64,000 bases of DNA from Aporrectodea caliginosa (GCA_020284085.1 JACEVL010000057.1:162501-226500); one strand, 5' to 3'; shown: positions 47,306 through 59,743, counted from the stretch's first letter. A program made the numbers and translations. Notes: generated by a model not told the origin, from the sequence alone.

Positions 47306-50300
47306 TCATACAAATAACTGTTGTTGCGAATGGAGCTTCAGTTCTTCTCCGATTCCACCACGTTTCAGGAGGTAGCGTCGATTTCTCCAGGTGAGAACAC
47401 GGCTGCAATGAGCCCGGATCATGAGCGAGATGGAAGTCAGTTCACGGAAGAGCCAGCCGGTCACGTATTCAAACTTTGAGAACGGAACTGGACCATCCTG
47501 TTAAAAGCAGCAGAGAAAAAAGATAAGAATATTCTTTAATTGACCAATTGCTATAAGCATTTTGGTGTGCAGACATTGTAATAAACATAAACATACATCA
47601 ATCAATCATTAGATGACAGGGTCACTTGCTAAACCCAGCTATAATTATGTTGGCATGTGCTAAAGAGGATGATCCTAGAATCTATCACATCACAACAGTC
47701 TGCATCTGGACTGCAGTTGAACTGATAACTTCTAGAGAAAGACATACTGCATCCCTCATACTTTTAGGCAGACATCTTGGCCAACTGGGATTTTATTAGG
47801 ATTATCATTAACAGATATCACCATAAATCCAAAAATCAGTTGCTGTTGGTTAGTAATCATCTTTATCGGGCACAAAGAGACTTACATGCTTTACTGAATG
47901 CATAATCTCTGTTTAAAGCAGACTTCAAAGGCAGGTAAATTAAGAAATTACAAATGTACTATATCCCCTAGGTGGCATAGTTCTTGGGTTGGAGGATCTG
48001 TCAGCTACAAGTAGGAACAACAGCTCTCGACCAATCAGAAAAGTCCTTCCTTTCATACTTCTACATTTTTTATTCTCAGAAAGACCTCAGATTGTCAAAA
48101 ACACTCACCTGCAGGACCAGCAACAGAATGTAGTCAAGGAGAAACCAGAGCAAGGCATGTACAAAAAAGAAGGCAAGTCCGCTCCAGTCAAACAGTGAAC
48201 TGACCGCCCAAGAGCCACCCACGCCCATCAGCAGACACTCGGATGCTGGCTCAAGAATGGCAGTGACTGGAATCAGAGATGTCCGCAGTTTAATCCATCT
48301 GAAAAATCACAAGATAACCACTCATCAGAAGAAATTGAATGCAGTACAAGAAACTTTAGCAATGCTTCGTTTACCAACACTGGAAAATTTTGAAATTAAC
48401 TCCAATCATACTTAAGGACATTTATTCTTGCCAGCTCAGGCCTTAAAAAAGAATAGAGAAATTAGGAAAGCATCTATGTAGCCCAAAATCTATAACACTG
48501 GCACCAGCTGACTGCACCATATTTACTTGGATAACATAATCAGATAATGCTAAAAGATCTATCAGACATCTAAGTCTAAGTTCACGTTCAACAGTCGCCT
48601 GACCTTACTTGCCAGATGTGCCCAGTGTGTCCCAGAATGTGCATACATTAGCTTAGATAAAGAAAAAGACAGACAGGGAGGGAGGGAGGGAGGGAGGGAT
48701 AACAACAGCTACACAGAGTATATCCATCTGTGCTGTCATATTGGCTAATATGATGGGCCTATCTGGAAGTCCTCAGAAACGTAGGGAAAACTACATGCCC
48801 CAGTGGCAGAGAGAGGGTCTCGCTCTGATCCAGAAGTTGAACCAGACAGCTTCTTGTCTTGCTCTCCTATTCCCTACAGCTGAACTATGTTCCTTATGGA
48901 ACTAGTCATACAGATAACTTATTCCCCTTTCTTAGCAAAAAATGAAAATGTTACAGCCACACAAGGCAGAGACTTGCCAAGGTTCGCAACAACAAAAAAT
49001 TGTCACACGTACCGAATCATTCTTGCCTGGAAATTGGAAACGGAATAGGTGCCTGCATTCTGCAGAGCTGGATTGGAGCTAATTCGGAGCCGCCAGCCTC
49101 TACAACATTAGACAACCATTTTGTGCTCGAAGAGACAAGAACCCAACATAGCATTTCCTTATTTAAACTATAAAAACTGATGAAATTGACAGTATTCTGA
49201 AAATGACATTGTAATCAAAACAAGGGTTCAAGGTAGCTAGTGAATATTAGGTCAGTCCTTCATCTGAGACTGGACTCTATTACACAATGAAAAATGAAAC
49301 TCCAAATTAAAAATGAAGACTTCTTTCCCATGGATGTTCACATTAATCCTTTAACAACGAGCTGCATTGGTTTCCCAGTCGCTTTTGGCACACGCTCGTC
49401 GTTAAAGGGTTAAATCATTTCACATCTGACACCACTGAATATGTCAGTAGTCTTGACTAGCAGTTTCAGTGGCATAGTCAGAAGTGGTCAAACAAGTGAC
49501 ACAACACTAGCAAAAGCCAACCAGGGTGATTCCATGTCAAATCAACCAAATATGCAAAGTTCTATGATTGACATAACCAACTCGGATTTACATAAAATTT
49601 GGTGCACTTGTTGGGCCATATACGACATGCATAAACCCGGGAAAATGTTTTTGGGGTCAATAACATTCCGAGACATGGGTCAGTGAATTTTGACCCGACC
49701 CGCTCAACCTCATACCTTTGGACGCCTGAGTCTCAGCTCATATGAGAGCTAGGAAGGTATTCTTGTTGTCATTATTGAACTCTTTTGATGAACTATTTGG
49801 GTAGATTAATCATGACTGTTTAAAAGTTTGACATCGAGCTTATATTTGACATTTGAGCCTTTTACTTTTAACCCTCACCTTGACCCTTTTGCACATCTTT
49901 AAATCTTAAAAATTAACACTTCTAGATTGAAGTGTCCTGAACATCCTCAGAAGAAATCACAATGGGATCTGTAATGGTTTTTTGCTATAATTGTTTTGTC
50001 TATAATTATGTACAAACTTCGTGTTGAACATATGGGCAATTCCAATTTCAGAAGACATGGATATTGAAGCCTGCACATAATTATAGAAATGGATATTGAA
50101 GTTTTCACATAATTATAGACAAAACAATTATAGCAAAAACCATCAAAGATCCCATTCTGATTTCTTCTGAGGATGTTCATACTTTTAGACACTTCAGTCT
50201 AAAAGTATGAATTTTTCAGATTTAAAGAAACCTGCAAAAGGTCAAGGTTAAAGTGCTCAATTGTCAAATATCGGCTCGATGTCAAACTTTTAAATAGTCT

Positions 50301-51197
50301 TGATTAATCTACTCAAATAGTTCATCAAAAGAGATCAATAATGACACCAAAAACACCTTCCTAGTTCTCATTATAAGCTGAGACACAGGCATCCATAGGT
50401 ACGAGGTCAAGCGGGTCGGGTCAAAGTTCGCCGACCTGTATCTTGGAATGAAATTGACCAAAAACAACTTTTTCCCAGGTTTATACATGTTCTATGTGGC
50501 CCAACATGTGGACCAAATTTCATGTAGACCTGAGTCGGTCATGTCAATGATGTTGGTTGAATTGATGTGGAATCACCCACCAGAGTCAGAGGACTGACTA
50601 TGATCTGATCATCATCAAACAGTAGATGGTTGGCTGAGCCTCCATTTATAATGTCAAATGCGCGGTTTGAACCTCTCCAGAAATGATCACTCTTTAGGGA
50701 CATTGAACAAGTCCACGACGCACAGTTGCCAAGGTTCATCGATTGATGCCTTGTCATTATACTCTGGTGCTACATAAATAATGAACCCTATCAGAGCAGA
50801 AGCCTAGGTGACTGGATAAAGATGGAGTCTGCAAACTGAAAGTGCATGCATTACAAGATTTTTAAAATGATAACATTTTTGGTGGGAGTCAACTTCTATC
50901 ACATATCAGTTAAATTTTTAATTTCTTTCCACTTTAACAAAATATGCGTGTCATAAAAATAAAAACTGAAAAATGGCAGCAAAGAAGGATTGAAGGAACA
51001 AATGAATGAACAAATGAAGGCTGGTTGGATGGGACGAAAGGATGGATGGAAAGAAGGATGAATGGGTGTGTGTATGGGTGAACGGAAGAATGAGCTGACT
51101 AATAAATAACAATATAATTATATGAACAGAAAACAAACAAACTTAAAACAGAGAGACAGACAGAGAGACAGAGACAGACAGACAGAGAGAGAGATAC

Positions 51198-51230
<33 letters not shown>

Positions 51231-54200
51231 GAAGATATAAATCCATGCAAGCTGTCCTTCTCTACACAGTTTTTCATGAAATAGATACTTTTCTTCTAGA
51301 AAGACCAGTGCCTTTACCTGTCGACAAACGTTTTGGCAAGATGGTAGTCTTCTGCCAGGTAACAGCCGAGGGACTTTAGACTGCCAGCCTGCTCAAGGAC
51401 ATCCTTACGGAAGAGGCAGGACATTCCAGTTACGCAGTTTATGCCCAACAGATCTGATATGAGATAGATCTTGGCATGCTGAGATCCAAAGTACACCTGT
51501 AAACAGCATACCAACACCCTTAGGAAAATGTACAAAACCGCAGACAATTCGACGCACGTGTGGCAGCTCACTCGTGGCACCACTTCACTCATAGTCCAAA
51601 AATATGGTAGTGTTAATGCATTATGGAATGTCGATGGTAGGTAAGAGCGCTCTATTAGAAGTTTGGGGCGGTCGTATTGCTTTTGCTGACAACAGCAAAG
51701 TCTTCACAGATTGCGTGTTTTTTTGTATTTGGCCAAAATAACTGCTTCGACAAATTTTTTAAATTTCAATGCATACGTCGCACCTTTATACAAGTCATTG
51801 ATGTTCATGTAAAAAAACTGACTTAGTCTGAAAAAATATGGTATAACTTTATTTTAATTAACTACATTAAAACCATGATTAAAATGTTTTCATGACAATT
51901 CGTAATCTTCTAAAAGTAAGCCTAGATAAGTAGATATGCCATTCAAGTGTCCAATCCAGCTTCATGCAACGAAGCATGCAACGGCTGTCAAAAAAGCCTG
52001 TCATAATAATTATTGAAAATCAATAATGCTGTCTAAAAAAAGAGTTAAATGCACTTTTGTGAAATGCAGCTAGATGTATGCCTATAGGAAAACATAGTGC
52101 CCATTTTGCACTGAAAACTGAATCCTTGCAACCTAGTTTAGCCAGTTAAACCAACTTCTCAAATGAAGCCTATCTGAAAACAGTACATTGCCATGTAGGA
52201 CAAACCAAGGGCTTCGCCCGCAAACAATTTTGGGGTTTTTCCATTTTGGGGGTTTCCACTGGACATGGTTGCATAGTAAGGGGTCAGTTTTGCAAAGTTT
52301 AGTGTTTCTTTTGCAATTATCTATTTGGAAGGGGGTTTTGACCCCCCCCAAAAAATAAGCCTATGTGACAAACCTTTTCAAGAACACCGCTGAACCCTTC
52401 TCTATCACTGACAAATGGAATTTGATGAACTAGGCCAACTGTCTCCGTCAAAGAAAGGACCATGTCCATCAGAGTGTCCTCCTTCACTGTAGGAACAGAA
52501 ACACACACCAGTGTCCAATGATTAGCACCACAACTGACACCAAACAGCTACCATTCATAGCATAGACTAAATCATATCACAGCAACATATATATGGAAAG
52601 ATCACCAGTGAAGTAATCAGTGATTACGGAGTGCAGTAGTAGTAGTTCACACTGGAGTCCAATACTCAAATACTCTTAAAACTTAATTAGACATATTTGG
52701 TAATGTACAAAATAACTTAAAAACTTTGATCAATGTGTGTGTTGCAAGAAAGTGGCAGAAATTGTGGGAAAAGCTAGATTATGCTGAGAACAAAGATTGC
52801 CAGTCTTTAACAGACTAGTCACAATGCTAACCACACAACTGAAAGTAATGCTGCAGTCTTTACTAACAGGTTTTGCTCTTCAGTAAACACACTCATTTGC
52901 ACACCATCATCAGCATAACTGTCATCATTATCATTAAGATCACCATTACTGCTAATGATGATTATTATATGATTATTACCATCATTACTGCCATCACAGC
53001 CATCATCACCTCCTTCAAAATGTTAGACTGGCTATTTTCTTACTGTGACAACCACAAAGTAGCTAGCTCACTACTCACTACATACGCTCTCAAAATGTTC
53101 TGTTTCAGTTACATACATTACATTATTAATTAATCTCTGTTTCATGTTTGAAACTTAAAAAAATTGTTGTCTCTAGTTTTCACATATTCATAGTGATTTC
53201 CAGGTAAGTCAATGCTCAGGTCCACTTCAGTGTATATATAATGCAAGACCAAGACAGGCAATACTAGTCATTGCTTATCTGCATACATGTAAATATGCTT
53301 TCAATACGATCCAAACACCTCAGCCACACCTCAACCAATGTCTGCCAACAGCAGACAAAAGTGCAACCATAATGCTCAAACATCTCTTTTTCTCTCTCAC
53401 ATGCAGCAAGCATGCATATACAATGACCTGCTTCAAGACCATTAGTCTGTAAATACTATTTCTTGATGTTGAAACATGTGTCTGGCTAATAGGCCACAGA
53501 AAATCTTTGCTGTTAATAAACATGAGCCACACTCCTTAACTAGTTGTCCCACTATATAACACACTCTATGAGAATTCTGAGAATCTTGCTGTCTCCAATG
53601 GCAGTGGCTGTCTTCCTCCGAAAACCTCATACTCATTCCAGGCATAATAACATAACATGACATAAAGGACTTTAAGTGGGTCAGAAGAGATACAATCTGT
53701 GTCACATGAAGCCTCATCTATTTGCGGTCAGATATCTTGCAACTGCCAAACAGCTCCATGTTGGCAGACTTAGAAACATCACCGATGCTAAACATCTTCT
53801 CCAGTATGATTTCTGAGAGGTGACTGTGGCATCCTAACTACAGCAACTCTCACATAATTCAGTCTTTAAACAGAAAGCTAACGCCACAAAAAAGCAAACT
53901 TCACACAATTCCCACACAGACACATTTTGACAACATGGCTGTCAGAGCAGATCACAAGTCAAAGAAAATAGAACACAAGTTTGGATGAACAAGCAAAAGT
54001 AACTATACCATATAAATAATTGGTGGAAAAAGGTAAAAATGCAATTTCAACTGGATTGGACAAGTTCAAAATAAAAAATCTGGAGTCCTAATCCTTTTTC
54101 TTCCTTCAGCTGGATACCTCCCTCAGCTGGTTCCACTCTTTCAGCTGTTCCGATGACCTTCCCTTTATCTCTTGCACTACATTTTCATGGTCCTTGTTAC

Positions 54201-56473
54201 CATTTCCTTTTTCCATTAGACCTGTCGAGGCATCTAAGCTTCTTGTGGTAGCTGGCGTTTTTATCTTAGCCTCTAAGCTTTCTTGCAAGCAGCACACTCT
54301 TCCTTACAATCAGCACACACACACACACACACGCATGCTGCTTGCATGTATCAGCAGACTTATAAGTGAAACCGTCCTTGGTGCCAATCCAGCGCAAACA
54401 GGGAGGTCGCTCTTTACAAACATCATATTTAGAAGTGACTCAAAAGTTTGTCATCATTAGTTTTCCGGAATATTTTTAAATTCAGATAGGCAAATTACTC
54501 ACTGACGTACGCAGAGTAGCCAGAGCAGTGAAATGCAAACACTTGAATAAGATTAGACATGCATCACATGACGCACTACAGCTCATTATATATGCATCAT
54601 ATATACCACAAGTATCCACAAAGACACGTTACCATCGACACGGCTTACACGGTTAAGAGCCACACATACCAAGACAATTCTCGTTGATCTACAGCTGTTG
54701 CCATGTCCACACTTCAGACGAAAGATTGGTCAATCGTCAGACAAAAACCTTAAAAACTATAATTGATGAAACGGTGTAGTACATGAGCACTTTGACTAGC
54801 CTTATGAAAGAAGTCATACTATTTTAAGCAAAATGTATTCTTACTTCGGAGGCCACTGTCAGAGATCAGCATGAGATCGTACTTTGATGCCTCATAGGCT
54901 TCGATCATGTTGTTGATTTTTGGATTCACTCCAACTTTTTTGGTACCTAGAAAAAAATCCATCACATTTAATAAACACCACACTTGTTTAACAACTATTT
55001 TCTGGGTTCAACTGGCTTCCCCAGTTGTCTAACTTCAAACTTCCAAAGCAGTTGGAACTTTTATAGTCCACCAAAACTACTGCCTTCTGTCTGGAATCAG
55101 ATTTCACTTTTCTGATTCAATGTACACAAATCACAGCACAGCCTTTGCTCCATCCAAATTATTTGCCTTCCACAGCTGTTTAAGAGATGTCCAAACTGCC
55201 TCAACCTCAGAATCATTTGAACATTTTCACTATCAGCACACTGAAGTTTAACACATTAATGATGAACTACATTGGTTTCCCAGTCACTTTTAGTACACTC
55301 TCATTCGTTACAGTGTTAAGGGACGCATTCATATCCAAGAGGATTGACACTGAGGTTTGGCAATGCAATCTATTCAGATTCAAACACAGAAGAGTACGGC
55401 TGATGCAATATGTTAGCCATTTCAAGCCTCCACTACTTATGTAATAACCCATAATGCAGTGACAACATCTACATAGCATCACTGGAGAAGCTACTCCAGG
55501 CATTCCCTTAGGCTCCAATTTACTTACCAACATTAAATGAACCAAATCTAAACAATTCTATAAAAAATAACAGCTGAACATGAAGTTAAAACTCTGCATA
55601 TCCATACTGCCACCTTTCACAGTAATTACATCTGCCCTACATGCAACTGTCATTCTCCAAATGCTGATCACTCTCAAAATGTAATTTTACATCATACACT
55701 GAACGCTTACTGTACTGAGTCATGCACCCAAAGCCATTTAAATTTGAGAAAGGTAACCATATTAATAATAATTTTACCATTAATACATTACATACAGGCG
55801 TTATATACCAAAGCGTGATGTACACCCATTCCGAAGAGAAGAAACGTAATAGAAATGGCTAATATTCATAAAAAATCATGCAGGGTAAAAGGTAATGAGA
55901 AATTTGGCAGTGTTAAAATGCTGGAATGCAATTACAAGACACGTGTAAATAGCTTCTTTCTATTATCACCGGAAAAATGCTGAACTCAGATCAGTGAGAA
56001 ATGTTAGGCGACTGGTGTTGATTAGGCTAAGCGTCTCAAACACCCTTGGAACAAAATAATGCATGTTTAGCAGTAAGTTGTCTTTTCAGAATTTTCCCAA
56101 AGTTCACCCAAATCCAACAAAGATGCTGTGGACAAGGGGTTACTAAGGTATATATTATTATTATCATTATTACATTTTCTAATAATTTATGTTGAGCATA
56201 CATCTCTAAAACAGAAACGGCTAATTCAAGCCTCCCTTAGGGCAGTGATCATGCAGGGAACTTACGCACAGCCTTAAAGCACAATTTCTTAGCACCACTG
56301 TTGATGCCTTATCATCAAAACAATGGCACTTTATATATTTGTAAGCAAATGAACAAGAGTAACTTGCCTCCAACGTAAAGTTGTGCATCCAACTTGGGAT
56401 ATTTTGCCAGAAGACTTCGGACTACCATGACGGCTGGGTCGTGATCATTCTCGATACAGAAGAGCAACTCATA
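47306..56473 (-). CDS. UGCG: Ceramide glucosyltransferase (UGCG), N-terminus not in view
   Basis: Minus-strand exons: 56473-56368, 54946-54845, 52486-52374, 51496-51318, 49099-49013, 48298-48109, 47497-47306. All phases agree and yield 322 residues plus TGA. The first Tyr corresponds to about residue 81 of the 394-residue human enzyme, so the signal anchor and PGVSLLKP region are missing. The enzyme transfers glucose from UDP-glucose to ceramide on the cytosolic face of the Golgi. GT21-family residues are intact: D1 (Asp12, NDHDPA), D2 (Asp65, ISDSG), D3 (Asp157, AEDYHLAK) and RMIRW (193-197). The inhibitor-site His is kept (His114). C-terminal membrane segments lie at ~205-225 and ~235-258. 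Intron 56367-54947 has a GC donor (GGAG|GCAAGT). Intron 52373-51497 has a MITE at its donor. C-terminal tail: [17 protein letters not shown]. Confidence 0.95.
47520..47600 (-). mobile_element. Retroelement 3' end, related to 31205
   Basis: TATTCTTTAATTGACCAATTG and CATTTTGGTGTGCAGACAT match the element near 31218-31275. It sits in the last UGCG intron, in the same orientation as the gene. Confidence 0.5.
48677..48699. repeat. (GGGA)n microsatellite
   Basis: About five GGGA units in the UGCG intron between exons 49099-49013 and 48298-48109. Confidence 0.9.
49346..49412. mobile_element. ~65-bp palindromic mini-element, copy 1
   Basis: CCTTTAACAACGAGC on the left and GCTCGTCGTTAAAGGG on the right are inverted repeats around GCATTGGTTTCCCAGTCGCT. 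The same core with decayed ends lies at 55250-55320, so it is dispersed. Both copies are in UGCG introns. Confidence 0.7.
49520..50582. mobile_element. 1.05-kb fold-back element with ~470-bp inverted arms
   Basis: The element spans 49524-50578, starts GGGTGATTCCATGTCAA and ends with the complement of GGGTGATTCCACATCAA. The left arm (49524-~50000) reappears reversed in the right arm (~50098-50578): for example ATTGACATAACCAACTCGG against its complement near 50535, TTTAAAAGTTTGACATCGAGC against its complement near 50280, and TATAATTGTTTTGTCTATAA against its complement near 50115. The central ~95 bp is loop with a small internal duplication. Flanks ACCA (49520-49523 and 50579-50582) are a possible 4-bp target duplication. 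There is no ORF. It lies in a UGCG intron. Confidence 0.88.
51150..51232. repeat. (GACA)n / GAGA tract
   Basis: An impure GACAGA/GACA repeat, about 80 bp upstream (plus sense) of UGCG exon 51496-51318. Confidence 0.9.
52198..52373. mobile_element. 160-bp MITE inserted at a UGCG 5' splice site
   Basis: The element spans 52206-52365, begins CAAGGGCTTCGCC and ends AAATAAGCCTATG. Flanks are GGACAAAC (52198-52205) and TGACAAAC (52366-52373). It is a relative of the 46153 MITE (shared AAACAATTT-GGGG, CTGGACATGGT and GGGGGTTTTGACCCCCC hairpin). Its right flank is the UGCG intron's first eight bases: on the minus strand exon ...GAAAAG is followed by GTTTGTCA and then the element. Confidence 0.85.
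55247..55322. mobile_element. ~65-bp mini-element, copy 2
   Basis: It shares CTACATTGGTTTCCCAGTCA and the following TTTTAGTACACTCTC-type segment with 49362-49400. The terminal repeats are more decayed. Confidence 0.55.
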
Positions 56474-57589
56474 CTGCAACACAATCATTCAACTGAACAT
56501 TAAACATCTCTTCATGTAAAACAGTTGTCATCACACAATGGAGAGCAGTCATCAGGTCCAGCACAGGAATCACAGCCACAGCTGATCAATACATAATTTC
56601 ATCTTGACCGCTCTGAGGCCAAAACCTTTGGTAATAAAACACAATAAAACAAGAGCACTCGAAGGAAGCTTGTCATTGCCATTCCTGACTTGACAGCATT
56701 AAACCATGTTCTGTTTCATTTCCAATGTGTAGCACAACTGGAAATAGGAAAAATAGTCTCCACCTTTATGGTAGAAAGTCGATAATCAGCTGAATGCAGT
56801 GGGCTTACAAAGTAAAATGTCATCAGTACCAGTAGTTATAAAGTTGTGTGCTTGTGAGCCCCTATGGCTAGTTGCCCTGAGGGCTCCAGCAGGAAAGTTA
56901 TATTTGCCAAGGTCTTGTGATAAACTGGTTCCTGTTTGTCAACCCACTGACTTTACATGAGCCCAGAAAGGCAGAGACTACAGCTGCCCTGAATATAGAA
57001 TGGTTCACTGTCAAACTGGGATTCTAACTGATGGGTTATTGGTTTTACGTTGTTTTGTAGGGCTTAACTGTTGAAGCTTCAAATAAACCGATCGTCTACC
57101 TGGATACTAAAATCATGTAGCATAGTCCAGAACCATACTTCTGGCAGTGACATAACAGGTGCTATATAAAATCACACGCCTACAAATGCACATAAAATAG
57201 AAAACTCTCCACAGAGAACCACTGATGACAGAGCCTGTGTCGTGTCAGTGATGCACGTCAGGTCAGTAGCAGACATGATCACAGAGGGCCATTTCACGAC
57301 AGCTTACCTGCGATTACGCCGATTAGCCAGTGAAAGTCAAATAAGAGATCACAACAAAGCAAACATTCCGACTTATTGACTGGCACATCTCACGGAATCG
57401 GACTAAACACCAAGAATTATGAAAGCGAAGACCTGCTGAATGCCAACAACTCCATATTTTGCAAATAGACCGAACTATTTGCATGGTCACTAAACACTTG
57501 GTACATAATACCTCACAAAAGCAGACATACTACGCAGGTAGTTATTTACCTTGCACAGTGTTTGTCACTCCCAGCCATTCACTGTTGCT

Positions 57590-57905
57590 ATGCCTGCCTG
57601 GTCAGTAAACAGAAGAAGAAGATCAGTCCTTTAAGTAAACCTGAGAGGCAGCCATGAGTGTGAATTGTTATGGACTTCAATTTCTTAGCCTTGACACACA
57701 AGGGCAGGAAGCTAGTCATTTCCCTCACCCTCTCATCCTCCCACTGACCAGACCAGAGTGCACGGTCAGTGTATTCAATATAGCTGAATTGGCTAAGGGC
57801 ACAGGTTGAGTATAAATCTCGAAACAAATTTCTGCAATGGAGGGATTTGAACCTCCAACCTCTCGATTGACAGTCCAGCACACTAACCACTACACTGAAA
57901 GAAGG
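57590..57905 (-). mobile_element. tRNA-Asp-like SINE, full-length copy
   Basis: The minus strand begins at about 57905 with an A-box-like TAGTGGTTAGTG, an anticodon-like loop CTGTCAA (GTC anticodon, as in tRNA-Asp) with a 4/5 paired stem, and a B box GGTTCAAATCC (~57852). The ends that should form the acceptor stem do not pair, so it is not a working tRNA. The body downstream matches 36640-36865 on the plus strand and ends in a CTTCTTCTTCTG-type tail near 57610. Confidence 0.8.
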
Positions 57906-59693
57906 CATTTGTAAACCATATTCTCCAAACAGTCACCTCTCCTAGTCTCTTAAGTTTCATCACACTTAAACAAGGACCAAATATTTAACACCAATTTCAC
58001 GCCAAAAATTTCCCTATATTTAGTTTTTGTGACCTTGAGCCAAAACACAGGTTCCCAAGTGGATATATTGTATTATCAATACTACAGTGGCATGCCTAGA
58101 ACATCTCAGAACACTTATGAAGTCCATACACATAGCACAGAAACAAATACCAAAGAACTGAATGCACAGAGCGGAACAACTATAGCAAACAGGTGAGTGG
58201 GTAATTGTTTTCAAGTACAGTTAGGCATTAAAAGTCAATTTCAAGAGCAAATAGTGTTCACCTGAAGGTTAGAACAATGGAATAAAACAGCAGTAAACAC
58301 AACACAAATGGAATAACAAACATCAAGCAATAGTAACGTTACTGAGCTACTACTACAACAATTTACAGAAATTGTAACATTAGGAAAACAGCCTTTTAGT
58401 TCAAACAGTAGGTTTTGAATTGTACATTGTTTTGCCAAAACAAGCAGAAATAAAGCCCAAAATGTAGGATAGCATGACATTTCCTTTAACTGTATTAGTC
58501 AACAATGCTATACCAATTTCACAATAGACCCACAAGTAAACCACTTATGTCGGTGAAAATAGCCATTTTATACTAGCCAAAGATCAATAGCATATACTAC
58601 ATTAAGAATTTATGAAACCATGTGATCATGGCTAAGAAAACGCTCATCATAAAGTCAGTGTACTTGAGAGAACTGTGCTCAATAGGCAAGAAGACATAAA
58701 ACTGGTCAAAATGAGTTCTTCTTTGCAGTTATTTTCCTTGTAGAGGTGTTGATAGTATGACCTCGTTACTGAGTCCACTCTGAGCTGTACCCCACTATTC
58801 ATGACTGCATGATAATAACTCATCAATGTCAATTATCCAACAGGCTGCATGTGAGTCATCAGATGCACGTGGACCTACTTCAAAGCTAGTAAAATAGTCA
58901 CCTTACCCACAAAGCCATGATATTTTCAGCCCACCATGTACACTATTTCTATTGACTACTAGAGACTAAAGAATTTGTCATTCAATATACTTCACTGATT
59001 GATATCTCTTTACAATGCCAAACTTTGGTCTCAAACTATTTATCCCAATTAAATGATCTGGCAATTCTTATGAAGCATGAGATCTGCATAATCTACAGAC
59101 CGCATTAGTCAACCATCCGCATACCTACATCTATCAAGCACAATATACCAAATTCTGAAGGTTTACCAGATCCAACATAGTCTACTATGAAACACAATCA
59201 TAATAAACTTCCGCCATTAGGTCTGTTTTTAGCATTTGACATCTAATCTCCCACAGGAGGGTGGTCCAAAGCCATAACATACTGCAGCCACAAAAGTACA
59301 AAGTATCAGGTCCGCCTACTCACAATTCCTTCCTGCTATGCTGAATGATCTACATAAATTTCTACATCAACTAAACAGAAGAAACCACAATGGACTGTGG
59401 AGTTGTGATCAAACTGTTCACTTGCACATTGATCAGTCAGATCTACTGGTGTATGAACATGCCAAGAAAATTATAGATTATTACAGATACCTTAAAAACT
59501 GTAAATTATATAGTTACACTGCTGCATAAAGTAGGAATATGATTTCCCTTTGGTATCCCATGGTAATTTCTAGGCAAACAAATATACATTGTTGTGCCAT
59601 CCCATTGGTGCATCAATAAATATTTTTCAATGAAATTCAAATTTAATGTGAATTAAATAAATGGTAACTTAATAAATGGTAAGATGGTAAAAA

Positions 59694-59743
59694 AAACTTA
59701 AGCATACAAAGTGTTCTTTGTAAGTTTGTATGCTTAAGTTTTT
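59694..59743. repeat. Inverted repeat with 18-bp perfect arms
   Basis: AAAACTTAAGCATACAAA and TTTGTATGCTTAAGTTTT are separated by about 13 nt. It would fold into a stable hairpin on either strand. Confidence 0.9.

Noticed and set aside
48660..48700. CRISPR-like or satellite array
   Set aside because: It is only a short GGGA tract; no spaced repeats of CRISPR type occur in the window.
57836..57905. Functional tRNA-Asp gene
   Set aside because: The acceptor arms do not pair and the T stem is imperfect, while the body continues into a repeated SINE.
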